NCBI GenBank assembly: GCA_910579275.1
Contig: CAJTTO010000003.1
Span: 62,001-126,000 of the forward strand
Origin: an uncultured Lachnospiraceae bacterium
GTDB taxonomy: Bacteria; Bacillota; Clostridia; Lachnospirales; Lachnospiraceae
Direction: 5' to 3'
Length of the DNA stretch: 64,000 bases
Position 1 is the stretch's first letter, and each line of letters begins with the position of its first letter. A model generated the notes under the pieces. That model was not told where the DNA came from and made no database searches. It saw only the letters and a list, made by a program, of their open reading frames with translations. Shown here piece by piece: positions 35,543 to 44,874 of the stretch. A program made the translations under genes and the position numbers.

Positions 35543-36202
35543 TTACGACTTGCACATCCCAATGACAGCATCCGCGACCTGTTCTATCGACATATCCGAT
35601 GAATCAATCAGCACTGCATCCTCTGCCTGCCTTAACGGTGAAAGCGCTCTGTGCATATCCTGATAATCGCGCTCTATAATATCCTTTTCAATAACATCAA
35701 GGTCACACTCCTGACCCTTTGCCCGAAGTTCCTCATACCGCCTCACTGCTCTCACATGACTGTCAGCCGTCAGATATACCTTTACATCCGCGTCCGGAAG
35801 CACACATGTTCCAATGTCTCTCCCGTCCATCACGACACTTTCCTTCTTTGCAAGCTGCTGCTGCAGCTCCACAAGCTTTTTCCGCACATCCTTATTGGCA
35901 CTGCTTGAGGATGCCATTTTTCCTACCGCTTCCGTGCGGATAAGCCCATTTACGTTTTTTCCGTTGAGCCATACAATCTGCTCACCATTCTCGTAAGTTA
36001 TCGTCACATCCGCACCGGGTGCCGCCGCACTAATCTTGTCCTGTTCGTCTGCCCCGATTCCAAGCTCTGTAAAATAAAGCGCCATAGCGCGGTACATCGC
36101 ACCTGTATCAACATAAATATATCCTTTTTTCTTTGCGATTAATTTCGCAATTGTACTTTTCCCTGCCCCTGCAGGTCCATCAATTGCAATATTACAGCCC
36201 AT
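35543..36202 (-). CDS. cmk: Cytidylate kinase
   Basis: 219 residues. The P-loop is IDGPAGAGKSTIAK; the CMP-binding segment includes YVDTGAMYRAMAL, and VMDGRDIGTCVLPDADVK is a further family signature. It phosphorylates CMP and dCMP using ATP in the cytoplasm. It lies between yhiN and ispH, 44 bp after the former, in the conserved operon. Confidence 0.96.
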   Translation of the reverse strand: MGCNIAIDGPAGAGKSTIAKLIAKKKGYIYVDTGAMYRAMALYFTELGIGADEQDKISAAAPGADVTITYENGEQIVWLNGKNVNGLIRTEAVGKMASSSSANKDVRKKLVELQQQLAKKESVVMDGRDIGTCVLPDADVKVYLTADSHVRAVRRYEELRAKGQECDLDVIEKDIIERDYQDMHRALSPLRQAEDAVLIDSSDMSIEQVADAVIGMCKS

Positions 36203-36246
36203 TCTCCACTTCTCCTATCACCTTAGTTTTTACAAAATATACTTTT

Positions 36247-37638
36247 TCATTCATGGGAAACCGCAGCACTACGTCCCGCCAGATATCCTGTGGACCATGC
36301 TATCTGAAGATTAAATCCGCCCGTAAGCGCGTCCAGGTCAAGAACCTCACCTGCAAAATAAAGCCCCCTCACAAATTTTGACTCCATTGTCGAGGGCGAA
36401 ATTTCATTTGTCACGACTCCGCCTTTTGTGATGATTGCCTCGTCAAATCCCCTTAATCCTGTTATTGTAAGCTCCATCTGCTTTATTGTCCGGACAAAGC
36501 GTGCGCGTTCCTCCTTGGTAATTTCATTTACTTTTTTCTCTGGGTCAATCTCCGACAGCATTGGCATTATCGGAACTAATTTTGCCGGAAACAAACTCCC
36601 TATTACATTTTTAAACTGTTTATTCTTATTGTCGTCAAACTCTCTTAATACCCGCTTGTCCAGCTGTTCAAAGGTGAGCGCCGGCTTCAAATCAATCGTA
36701 AGCCTTGCCTCTTTGCTCCTGTTTTCTCCGCTACACACCTTATGTGCATAGTGGCTGCTTGCACTGAGTATAAGCGGTCCGCTGACTCCATAATGTGTAA
36801 ACAGCATCTCTCCAAAATCCGAATAAATTTGTTTTCCGTCTGCCTCGACACTTGCCTGAACATTTCGCAGTGATAATCCCTGTAGTTCATGACACCAGTT
36901 CTCCCTCACAGAGAACGGAACAAGCGAAGGCATTGTCGGAACAATGCTGTGGCCACACGTTTCCGCGAAACGATACCCGTCTCCGGTAGATCCTGTAAGA
37001 ACATAAGAACATCCTCCGGTAGCCACAATCACCCTGTCAGCCTTTACCTCTGTCCGTTTTCCAGCCTTGTTCAACAGTTCTACACTGTCGATCTGCATTG
37101 TACATGCGTTCTTTTTTCCGCCCTTTTTCTTTTGGGAATGTTTCTCACCCTGCTGCTCGTCAGCTTTGTCATTTGCGCCATCCCCAGAACCTTCAGAATG
37201 ATTCTCAAGCTGCTTTGTCCGTATTTTTTTCACTTCCGTGTTCAAGTATATCTGCACCTTAAGCCTTCGAAGTTCCTGTTCAAGTACCTTTATAATGTCT
37301 GAGCTGTGGTCAGACACGGGAAACACCCTTTGTCCTCTCTCGACTTTCAAAGGACAGCCTGCATCCTGAAAAAAACGCATGACAGCCTGATTGTCAAACC
37401 CATACACTGCACTGTAGAGAAACTTGGAATGCTCCATGACATTCCCAAAAAGCTCCTGAACTTCGCAGGCATTCGTCACATTGCATCTTCCCTTTCCTGT
37501 AATAAATACCTTTTTGCCGAGTTTCTCGTTCTTCTCTATCAATGTAACCTGATTTCTTTCTCCTGCATCTGCGCCTGCCGCGGCAATTGCCGCCATCATT
37601 CCGGCAGCCCCTCCGCCTATTACAATAATATCTGACAT
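36247..37638 (-). CDS. YhiN-family FAD-dependent flavoprotein (HI0933-like)
   Basis: 463 residues. The dinucleotide-binding motif IIVIGGGAAGMMAAIAAA is at the N-terminus, then KKVFITGKGRCNVTN. The C-terminal FAD motif is GLYFAGEVLDLDALTGGFNLQ, typical of the HI0933/YhiN aminoacetone-oxidase-like family. The physiological substrate is unknown. An insertion of about 40 residues rich in Gly, Lys, Glu and Gln lies at about 150-190, longer than I expect in the family. It begins 2 bp after the RpiR-type regulator and precedes cmk in the operon. Confidence 0.92.
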   Translation of the reverse strand: MSDIIVIGGGAAGMMAAIAAAGADAGERNQVTLIEKNEKLGKKVFITGKGRCNVTNACEVQELFGNVMEHSKFLYSAVYGFDNQAVMRFFQDAGCPLKVERGQRVFPVSDHSSDIIKVLEQELRRLKVQIYLNTEVKKIRTKQLENHSEGSGDGANDKADEQQGEKHSQKKKGGKKNACTMQIDSVELLNKAGKRTEVKADRVIVATGGCSYVLTGSTGDGYRFAETCGHSIVPTMPSLVPFSVRENWCHELQGLSLRNVQASVEADGKQIYSDFGEMLFTHYGVSGPLILSASSHYAHKVCSGENRSKEARLTIDLKPALTFEQLDKRVLREFDDNKNKQFKNVIGSLFPAKLVPIMPMLSEIDPEKKVNEITKEERARFVRTIKQMELTITGLRGFDEAIITKGGVVTNEISPSTMESKFVRGLYFAGEVLDLDALTGGFNLQIAWSTGYLAGRSAAVSHE

Positions 37639-37640
37639 AT

Positions 37641-38579
37641 TTAACGTTTTCTCCTCTGCCCCATCTGTGCCTGCAAGGGCGTGTTGAGCATATCTTCATC
37701 TATAAAATTTATCTCATCCTTCAGGTAGACCTGATAGTTATCCCACGCATGCTCAAGGGATTCCAGACTCTTTTTTACATCCTCCGGTCTTTTCAGGCAT
37801 AGCGCCACCACCAGCGCGTTGATAAGGCTAAGCGGCGCAACAAGCGAATCCACTATAGAAACCATGTCGCTTCTTGCGAGAAGGTTGCAGGACGAATAGA
37901 GACACATTGGCGAATGTATGGTATCCGTAACTGTAATCACCTTCGCATTTCTGTCATTTGCCATCTCCATCGCCTTTAATGTGCGCATGGAGTAGCGCGG
38001 AAAGCTGATGCCTATTACAACATCCTTCTCGTTAATTCTGAGCATCTGTTCAAATGTTTCCGAAGTACTTGTAGAATCCAGCAGATAGACGTCTCCCCGA
38101 ATCATGTTAAGATAAAAATGCAGAAACTCCGCAAGCGGCTTGCAGCTTCTAAGTCCGATAATATAAATGTGCTTTGCCCCTAATATAATGTCAACAGCCG
38201 CCTCAAACGCCTGCAAATCCACATGTTCCAAAGTGTCTTCTATCTTTTCGATATCTGATTGCAGTACGGAGGTCAATATTTCCGACTGTGAGCTTTTGCC
38301 ATACTTGGCGCCAATATTCTGTACGGAATTCAATTTCGTCTTGACCCACTCGGCCAACGCCTCCTGAAATTCAGGATAACCTTCATAATCAAGTGCATAT
38401 GCAAAGCGCACAACTGTCGCCTCGCTAATCCCCACTGCTTTCCCCAGCTTCGCCGCAGTCATAAAAGCCGCCTGTTCATAGTGATCTATGACAAAGGTTG
38501 CCAGCTTCTTATGGCTCTTACTCATTTTGTGAAATCTCTCATTTATCCTTGATATGGTATCATACCTTACATTATCCAT
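37641..38579 (-). CDS. MurR/RpiR-family transcriptional regulator
   Basis: 312 residues: an N-terminal RpiR helix-turn-helix (KLGKAVGISEATVVRFAYAL) and a C-terminal SIS sugar-phosphate-binding domain (IYIIGLRSCKPLAEF, GISFPRYSMRTLKAM). Such regulators sense phosphosugars or amino-sugar phosphates. ATG at 38579 follows GGGG by six bases; the TTG at 38591 is less likely. It is followed after 2 bp by yhiN, so a sugar-responsive regulator heads a housekeeping operon, or it simply shares the transcript. Confidence 0.92.
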   Translation of the reverse strand: MDNVRYDTISRINERFHKMSKSHKKLATFVIDHYEQAAFMTAAKLGKAVGISEATVVRFAYALDYEGYPEFQEALAEWVKTKLNSVQNIGAKYGKSSQSEILTSVLQSDIEKIEDTLEHVDLQAFEAAVDIILGAKHIYIIGLRSCKPLAEFLHFYLNMIRGDVYLLDSTSTSETFEQMLRINEKDVVIGISFPRYSMRTLKAMEMANDRNAKVITVTDTIHSPMCLYSSCNLLARSDMVSIVDSLVAPLSLINALVVALCLKRPEDVKKSLESLEHAWDNYQVYLKDEINFIDEDMLNTPLQAQMGQRRKR

Positions 38580-38599
38580 CACAAACCCCAACCCATCAC

Positions 38600-39145
38600 T
38601 TACGAACAGCTTCTAAAAATATCTTTGAGCAAATCTATTGTTTCCTCTTCTGTGAGGTCATAATCACCTGTGAGAACCATGCAGGCACATCCATGTATAA
38701 AAATCCACATCTTCATAAACAGGCCGCTTGGATTCTGACACCCCGCCGCAGCTGCCTTGTTGATTTCCCTGCTGACTGCCCCGGATTTTCCATTGAGCAG
38801 TTCAAAAAGCCCTCTCTCTCCCCTGTATTCAGACTGAAAAAGAAGCTGAAACAACTTTCTCTCCTCTTTTGCGTAATTTATATATGCAAGTCCAAGATGC
38901 ACAAACGGTGTATCCACATCCGACCTGTAATTTTCGTAATAACTTCCAAAAGCTTCTATTGCCTTCTGGTATATTTCTGTGTAGAGCTCACTCATGTTTG
39001 CGTAAACCCTGAATATTGGCTGTGTCGAACACCCAATCTGTGCTGCCAGCTTTCTCGCTGTAACATTTTCTATCCCCTCCGCCTTTGCCAAAATAAAGGC
39101 GGTTTCCAATATGATATCCTTTGTAATCAATTCTTTTCTTGCCAT
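38600..39145 (-). CDS. TetR-family transcriptional regulator
   Basis: 181 residues with the TetR helix-turn-helix near the N-terminus (NVTARKLAAQIGCSTQPIFRVYANMSEL). The helical C-terminal ligand domain resembles the TetR_C group with WIFIHGCACM. ATG at 39145 gives a standard N-terminus (MARKELITKD); an upstream in-frame start lacks a ribosome site. It precedes the RpiR regulator by 20 bp in the same direction. Ligand and targets are unknown. Confidence 0.88.
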   Translation of the reverse strand: MARKELITKDIILETAFILAKAEGIENVTARKLAAQIGCSTQPIFRVYANMSELYTEIYQKAIEAFGSYYENYRSDVDTPFVHLGLAYINYAKEERKLFQLLFQSEYRGERGLFELLNGKSGAVSREINKAAAAGCQNPSGLFMKMWIFIHGCACMVLTGDYDLTEEETIDLLKDIFRSCS

Positions 39146-39269
39146 TTTACCATCCGTGCCTTTCTCGCAGCTGTAGTTCACACTCCGGCAATACTACTGT
39201 AACATTCCGATCCCCTCACAATTTGAGCTTTATAAGGAACGATTACGCGCTTTTCTTAATATGATGCAA

Positions 39270-39302
39270 CAGTATCGGGTTAAACATATTAACCCGATAC
39301 TG
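39270..39302 (-). terminator. Perfect 14-bp hairpin after the decarboxylase operon
   Basis: CAGTATCGGGTTAA and TTAACCCGATACTG surround a five-base loop, 15 bp past the last stop of the operon. A U-tract is lacking, so it may act as a 3' stabiliser or factor-aided terminator. Confidence 0.65.
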
Positions 39303-39317
39303 ACATACAACCATAAA

Positions 39318-40754
39318 CTATACAGGGTATGCACCATTCTTTGTATCAGCCTGTGCCATATCCACTTTTTCCTGCTGAGCCTGACGATACTTAAAGAAGT
39401 CCGTAGCAACCTGTGGGAACAGGGCATATGACAATACGTCCTCATCCTGCTGCTTCCATTCTTTCATCTCTTCCTCAATCTTCTTTAACTCGTTCGGAAG
39501 TTTGTCAGCCGGACGGCATGTGATAATTGTAGCCTTCTCCTCTGCTGAAAGAACCTTATCCTGTACTTCTTTGTTAAATGGCTTAACCGTCTGACCATAT
39601 TCGCCATGAAGAACAGCCTTTGTCTCCTTGGTAGCCATCTTATAACGCTCACCCATAAGTACATTGAACACTGCCTGCGTACCTACAATCTGTGATGAAG
39701 GAGTTACAAGAGGCGGTTCTCCCAAGTCCTTACGAACCCTTGGAATTTCCTGAAGCACATCATAGTATTTATCTTCTGCATTCTGTTCCTTCAACTGGCT
39801 AACCATGTTGGATAACATGCCGCCCGGAACCTGATACATAAGCGTCTTAATATCAACACCGAGAACCTTCGGATTCAGGAGTCCGCTCTTTAAGCATTCC
39901 TCTCTGTACGGTCTGAAATGATCTGCAATCTTTGCAAGAAGATTCTGATCAAATCCCGTATCATACGGAGTTCCTTTGAATGTCTCTACCATAACTTCCG
40001 TAGCAGGCTGTGATGTACCAAGTGCAAAAGGAGAAATTGCACAGTCAATGACATCCACGCCAGCCTCAACGGATTTTAAGTAAGTCATGGAAGCCACACC
40101 TGATGTATAGTGTGTATGAAGCTGAATCGGAAGCCTTGTAGCGGACTTCATCGCCTTGATCAGCTCCTCAGCCTTATATGGCACCAAAAGTCCTGCCATA
40201 TCTTTGATACAGATAGAATCCGCACCCATCTCCTCGATGTCCTTAGCCATCTTCATCCAGTATTCCAGTGTATAGGCGTCACCCAGTGTATAAGAAAGTG
40301 CGATCTGTGCCTCGCCGCGTCCTTCCCGTTTCTTTACTGTGTTTGCCGCATTCACCGCACACTGAAGGTTTCTAAGATCATTAAAGCAGTCAAAAATACG
40401 TATGATATCAATACCGTTTGCAATGGATTTCTCAACAAACTCAGTCACAACGTCATCTGCATAGTGACGATAACCCAGAATATTCTGACCCCTGAAAAGC
40501 ATTTGGAGTTTTGTATTCTTAACTTTGTCCCTGATCTTCCGAAGTCTTGACCATGGGTCTTCCTTCAGGAAACGAAGGGATGCGTCGAACGTAGCGCCGC
40601 CCCAGCACTCTAAGGAATGATAGCCAACCTGATCCATCGTCTCAAGAATGGGAAGCATCAGTTCCGTCGGCATTCTTGTCGCTATTAAAGACTGATGAGA
40701 GTCACGGAGAACTGTCTCTGTAATCTTAATAGGCTTTTTTACTGTTTCTGACAT
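39318..40754 (-). CDS. oadA: Oxaloacetate decarboxylase / transcarboxylase 5S-type carboxyltransferase subunit
   Basis: 478 residues, the carboxyltransferase part without a fused biotin domain. KITETVLRDSHQSLIATRM holds a metal-binding Asp; CIKDMAGLL carries the active-site Lys expected to be carboxylated, and LHTHYTSG the metal His pair. It belongs to the pyruvate carboxylase/OadA/5S family, moving a carboxyl group between a biotin carrier and pyruvate or oxaloacetate. It is the last gene of the mmd operon, so the biotin carrier is the MmdC-like protein. A PycB role in pyruvate carboxylation would need a biotin carboxylase from elsewhere. Confidence 0.9.
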   Translation of the reverse strand: MSETVKKPIKITETVLRDSHQSLIATRMPTELMLPILETMDQVGYHSLECWGGATFDASLRFLKEDPWSRLRKIRDKVKNTKLQMLFRGQNILGYRHYADDVVTEFVEKSIANGIDIIRIFDCFNDLRNLQCAVNAANTVKKREGRGEAQIALSYTLGDAYTLEYWMKMAKDIEEMGADSICIKDMAGLLVPYKAEELIKAMKSATRLPIQLHTHYTSGVASMTYLKSVEAGVDVIDCAISPFALGTSQPATEVMVETFKGTPYDTGFDQNLLAKIADHFRPYREECLKSGLLNPKVLGVDIKTLMYQVPGGMLSNMVSQLKEQNAEDKYYDVLQEIPRVRKDLGEPPLVTPSSQIVGTQAVFNVLMGERYKMATKETKAVLHGEYGQTVKPFNKEVQDKVLSAEEKATIITCRPADKLPNELKKIEEEMKEWKQQDEDVLSYALFPQVATDFFKYRQAQQEKVDMAQADTKNGAYPV

Positions 40755-40789
40755 TTTTATTCCTCCTAATATATTTTTATGAATTCCAT

Positions 40790-41938
40790 TTAAAATACAC
40801 CAAAGATTGCCATGAAGGTTCCTGCCGCAACAGCAGTACCGATAACACCTGCAACGTTAGGACCCATGGCATGCATCAGCAGGAAGTTTGTAGGATCCGC
40901 CTCCGCACCGACCTTCTGTGAAACACGCGCCGCCATCGGAACTGCGGAAACACCTGCCGAACCAATCAATGGGTTGACTTTGCCCTTTGTAAGTACACAC
41001 ATCAGCTTGCCAAAAAGAACACCGGCTGCCGTACCGAACATAAACGCTATCAGACCTAATACAACAATCTTAATTGTATCCCAGTTCAGGAATGCCTCTG
41101 CACTTGTCGTAGCGCCTACAGAAGTTCCAAGCAGAATAACAACGATGTACATCAAAGCATTGGATGCCGTTTCCTGAAGCTGTCTTACGACACCGGACTC
41201 TCTGAACAGGTTTCCTAACATCAGCATGCCGACAAGCGGAGCTGTTGTGGGAAGAATCAGACATACCACAATCGTAACTACGATTGGGAAGAGAATCTTC
41301 TCCAGCTTTGATACCGGACGAAGCTGTGCCATTTTAATCTTTCTCTCTTTTTCCGTAGTGAGAAGCTTCATGATAGGCGGCTGGATAATTGGTACCAGTG
41401 ACATGTAGGAATATGCTGCCACTGCGATTGGACCAAGCAAACCAGTCTGCCCAAGCTTACCCGCAAGGAATATGGAAGTAGGACCGTCGGCACCACCGAT
41501 AATAGAGACTGCCGCCGCTGCCTTGTCGTTAAATCCAAGCGCTATCGCACCAAAATATGCCGCAAAAATACCAAACTGTGCCGCCGCACCGAGCAGAAAG
41601 CTCTTCGGGTTTGCAATCAGCGGTCCAAAGTCTGTCATGGCTCCTACCCCAAGGAATATCAGTGACGGCAGGATTGCCCATTCATCAAGTAAATAGAAAT
41701 AATACAGTAAGCCGCCAGGTGTGCCATCTGCACCAATCGGTGCAATAATGTCGGGATAAATATTAACCAGCAGCATACCAAACGCTATCGGAGTTAACAG
41801 AAGTGGTTCATACTGTTTCGCGATAGCAAGATAAAGAAATATACAAGCAACAACAATCATAATGACATTTCCGCCGGAGAGATTAAAAAATGCGGTCTGA
41901 TGTATCAGATTGTTCAATGTATCTGCTATATATGACAT
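40790..41938 (-). CDS. mmdB: Na+-translocating decarboxylase beta subunit
   Basis: 382 residues with many membrane helices. The conserved GGADGPTSIF in a re-entrant region carries the Asp needed for Na+ binding and carboxybiotin decarboxylation in OadB, MmdB and GcdB. The N-terminal sequence FFNLSGGNVIMIVV also fits. It decarboxylates carboxybiotin and pumps Na+ out. It lies between mmdC and the 5S-type carboxyltransferase. Confidence 0.95.
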   Translation of the reverse strand: MSYIADTLNNLIHQTAFFNLSGGNVIMIVVACIFLYLAIAKQYEPLLLTPIAFGMLLVNIYPDIIAPIGADGTPGGLLYYFYLLDEWAILPSLIFLGVGAMTDFGPLIANPKSFLLGAAAQFGIFAAYFGAIALGFNDKAAAAVSIIGGADGPTSIFLAGKLGQTGLLGPIAVAAYSYMSLVPIIQPPIMKLLTTEKERKIKMAQLRPVSKLEKILFPIVVTIVVCLILPTTAPLVGMLMLGNLFRESGVVRQLQETASNALMYIVVILLGTSVGATTSAEAFLNWDTIKIVVLGLIAFMFGTAAGVLFGKLMCVLTKGKVNPLIGSAGVSAVPMAARVSQKVGAEADPTNFLLMHAMGPNVAGVIGTAVAAGTFMAIFGVF

Positions 41939-42014
41939 TTTGTTGACCTCCTATTGTATTTTTTATCAGGAAATATGCAAATCCTGATTACACCAATACA
42001 TAAAATATCGGTGA

Positions 42015-42386
42015 TTAGTTCAAAGTTGCAAGTAAAGCACCTGCCTCTATAGAATCGCCAACTGCTACATCTACGCTTGCCACTGTGCCATCCTGAGGAG
42101 CCACAACCGGAATCTCCATCTTCATAGCCTCGATGATAACAACTGCATCACCTTTCTTTACAGCCTGTCCTACATTCGCTTCAATCTTGAATACTTTTCC
42201 TGCCGCACCAGCCTCAACTCTGATGCTGCCTGCACCTGCACTTGCCGCTTTCGGGGCTGCCGCTTTGGGCGCTGCCTTCGGAGCTGCTTTGGGTGCTGCA
42301 GCAACAGGAGCCGCACCAGAACCTGCGCCTTCTTCTACTACGACATCATATACGCTGCCGTTAACGGTGATTGTATAATTTTTCAT
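42015..42386 (-). CDS. mmdC: Biotin carrier subunit of the decarboxylase
   Basis: 123 residues. A short N-terminal domain is joined by an Ala/Pro/Lys-rich linker (repeats of APKAAPKA) to a biotinyl domain whose biotin is attached to Lys89 in EAMKMEIPV. It swings the carboxyl group from the carboxyltransferases to the membrane beta subunit. It sits between mmdD and mmdB. Confidence 0.95.
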   Translation of the reverse strand: MKNYTITVNGSVYDVVVEEGAGSGAAPVAAAPKAAPKAAPKAAAPKAASAGAGSIRVEAGAAGKVFKIEANVGQAVKKGDAVVIIEAMKMEIPVVAPQDGTVASVDVAVGDSIEAGALLATLN

Positions 42387-42414
42387 TTCAAATTCCTCCT
42401 AAATCTTTAAATCA

Positions 42415-43233
42415 TTAACTTTTTTTCCATTTATTTGTGTTTGCCCGCTTAATGCTTCTTACCTGGAATCCTTCCACGCTTGTTCCCTCGTAAGCAGCAA
42501 TCGCCGCCGCAATTACGGCTACAAGCTCCATGTCGTCTGAAAGCTCTTCTTCCTCGACAACAGCAGGCGTCGGCGCCGGTGCTGCCGGTACTGGTACCGT
42601 CTCATTTTTCTTCGGCGCAAGCGAAGCCTGAAGTTTCGGAATCAGTCCGAACGCCGAAATGATAAGACTGATAAGGATCAGCACAACAAACACTGTACCC
42701 ATGCCAAGAAGCGTATTGAGCGCTGCCTTTGTCATCAGCTGCCCTTTTGTCTCGTCCATGTTGAGTGTACATGATGTCATCTTGAGGTAAATATCATTTG
42801 TAAATATTAATTCTACTGAACCACTTGCATTTCCGCCCTTAACAGGAACCGTGACAATAATTGTGTCATCATCAACAACAGAAACAGGTGCACCCGGCTC
42901 AATGGTTCCCATTGTTTCCAGTCCTGACTCAAATGACGTAAGCGCACCATTAACTGCTTTTCCCTCACATGCAAAAGAATAATCACTAAAATACTGACTA
43001 TACGTCGACGCAAACATATCACCAAGCTCAACATTGCTGTATTCTGTAAGCAGGTCATCCACATCACCTGTGGATACCATCAGACTCGTAAGCTCGACAA
43101 CCTTTTGCGCCCTATTTTGTGCTTCCTCAACCTTGGTCTTCTGGTGGGCGCTCATTGTCCCTTCCGATGACCCGCATGCCGACAGAACGAAAACGCAGGT
43201 AAGCATTAATAATGTTTTTATAATTTTTTTCAT
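42415..43233 (-). CDS. mmdD: OadG-family delta subunit with N-terminal lipoprotein domain
   Basis: About 272 residues, far longer than classic OadG (about 80-100). A lipoprotein signal (MLTCVFVLSACGSS) is followed by an extracytoplasmic domain of about 150 residues, then one membrane helix (GTVFVVLILISLIISAFGLI), an Ala/Pro linker and a short cytoplasmic tail ending in RANTNKWKKS. The helix plus tail is the usual assembly subunit that holds the peripheral carboxyltransferase to the pump. The role of the outer domain is unknown. ATG at 43233 lies eight bases after AAAGGGTGA. Confidence 0.86.
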   Translation of the reverse strand: MKKIIKTLLMLTCVFVLSACGSSEGTMSAHQKTKVEEAQNRAQKVVELTSLMVSTGDVDDLLTEYSNVELGDMFASTYSQYFSDYSFACEGKAVNGALTSFESGLETMGTIEPGAPVSVVDDDTIIVTVPVKGGNASGSVELIFTNDIYLKMTSCTLNMDETKGQLMTKAALNTLLGMGTVFVVLILISLIISAFGLIPKLQASLAPKKNETVPVPAAPAPTPAVVEEEELSDDMELVAVIAAAIAAYEGTSVEGFQVRSIKRANTNKWKKS

Positions 43234-43251
43234 ATTAACGTTCACCCTTTC

Positions 43252-44685
43252 CTAGACCGTTCCATGCTTCTTTGACGGACGATCCTCTCTCTTTGTAAAC
43301 AACATCTCAAAAGCGCCAATCACATATTTTCTTGTGTCAGCCGCCTCGATAATCTGATCTACATATCCTCTCTTTGCCGCACCGGCCGCGCTTGTCTGAA
43401 GCGCCGCATACTCTGCTGCCTTTTCTTTTATGACATCCGCGCCTTGTCCCTCATACATAATCTTGGCTGCAAGGTTTGCATCCATGGAACCGATTTCCGC
43501 ATCAGGCCATGCAATTGTGATGTCTGCGCCAAGTGCCTTGGAATTCATTGCAACATATGCGCTTCCAAGTGCTTTTCCAACCACGACATTCACCTTTGGT
43601 ACCGTGGCGTTTGCAAAAGCATATGTAAGCTTTGCAACTGCCTTTGCAATACACTTCTCGCTTGCCATTGTCGACTCGTAGCCTTTGACGTTTGTGAGAG
43701 ACAATACAGGAATATCAAACGCATCGCAGAAACGGATAAAGTCCGCTGCCTTTTCGCAGCCCTTTGCTGACAGCACTGCGTCAAATTTGTCTGTGACTTC
43801 ACCGGATGCGCTGTAAACCTCTGTGCGGTTTGCAACACAGCCGACTGTCATGCCGTTTAACTTGATAAATCCGGTAACCATATCCTTTGCGTAGTTTTCC
43901 TTTACCTCGAAAAAGATATTGTTATCCGCAATTGTCGTAAGTGCAATGGAAGTATCTCCCACACAGTTTGCAAGATCTGCACACACCCTGTTGAGGTCGT
44001 CAGTGCACTCCTCATAAGAAGCATCATCTTCATTGTTTCCCGGGAGCATGGACACAAGCTGTCTGATTTTCGCAAATATCTCTGCTTCATCTGCGGCAAC
44101 ATCCACAATGCCGCTCTCGCTGCTCTGGAAATCGGCGGATGAAGAATCGCACTTGGAAATATTGTTGCCGTCAAGCGCATTTGGCGAATTCACAAAAAGC
44201 TTAGCTTTTGTCTTCTCCATAAATGTAAAGTCCGTCAGTGTCGGTATCAGTGCAAGACCGCCGCCGCAGTTTCCAAAAACTGCTGTAATCTGGGGAATTA
44301 CCCCTGATGCAAGTGTCTGCTTGAGGTAAATCTCTCCAAACGCATTTAACGCGTCTGTCGCCTCCTGAAGCCTGAGCCCTGCCGAGTCGATAAGACCGAT
44401 GACAGGCGCACCCGTCTTCATGGCAAGGTCGTAAAGGCGCGTAATCTTTTTCGCATGCATCTCACCAACAGAACCGTTCAACACGGATGCATCCTGGCTA
44501 TACACATACACAAGATTGCCGTCGATTACTCCGTAGCCGGTAACAACACCGTCCGAGGGAGTCTCATTCTGTTTCAGGTTAAAATCTGTCGCCCTTGCCG
44601 TAACAAGCGCACCAATTTCAACGAAACTGCTTTCATCAAGTAAAGATTCAATTCTTTTACTTGCCAAACTTGAAGTAGTACTCAT
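43252..44685 (-). CDS. mmdA: Acyl-CoA (methylmalonyl-CoA type) carboxyltransferase subunit
   Basis: 477 residues of the crotonase-like carboxyltransferase family (12S/MmdA/PccB), somewhat shorter than the usual 510-530. IGLIDSAGLRLQE and FGNCGGGLALIP form the first oxyanion region, and GKALGSAYVAMNSKALGAD with AWPDAEIGSM the second. It transfers the carboxyl group of a CoA ester, probably (S)-methylmalonyl-CoA, to biotin on MmdC. First gene of the mmdA-mmdD-mmdC-mmdB-oadA order. The upstream gap (44686-44874) is strongly A/T-rich without an unambiguous promoter. Confidence 0.9.
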   Translation of the reverse strand: MSTTSSLASKRIESLLDESSFVEIGALVTARATDFNLKQNETPSDGVVTGYGVIDGNLVYVYSQDASVLNGSVGEMHAKKITRLYDLAMKTGAPVIGLIDSAGLRLQEATDALNAFGEIYLKQTLASGVIPQITAVFGNCGGGLALIPTLTDFTFMEKTKAKLFVNSPNALDGNNISKCDSSSADFQSSESGIVDVAADEAEIFAKIRQLVSMLPGNNEDDASYEECTDDLNRVCADLANCVGDTSIALTTIADNNIFFEVKENYAKDMVTGFIKLNGMTVGCVANRTEVYSASGEVTDKFDAVLSAKGCEKAADFIRFCDAFDIPVLSLTNVKGYESTMASEKCIAKAVAKLTYAFANATVPKVNVVVGKALGSAYVAMNSKALGADITIAWPDAEIGSMDANLAAKIMYEGQGADVIKEKAAEYAALQTSAAGAAKRGYVDQIIEAADTRKYVIGAFEMLFTKREDRPSKKHGTV

Positions 44686-44874
44686 TTTATGACCTCCATT
44701 TTTATATTTTTTAATTACTTTTAAATAAATAAAATAACAATTTTGCGCAACTTTTATATATTGTATCTATTATATGAAAATTACGTCTATTTTAGTATAA
44801 CATATATTATTCTATACGCCTAGTAAATTTTTTGTTTTTTCATTCACTTTTTGGAACGGTTCGCTTTCTGCTTC

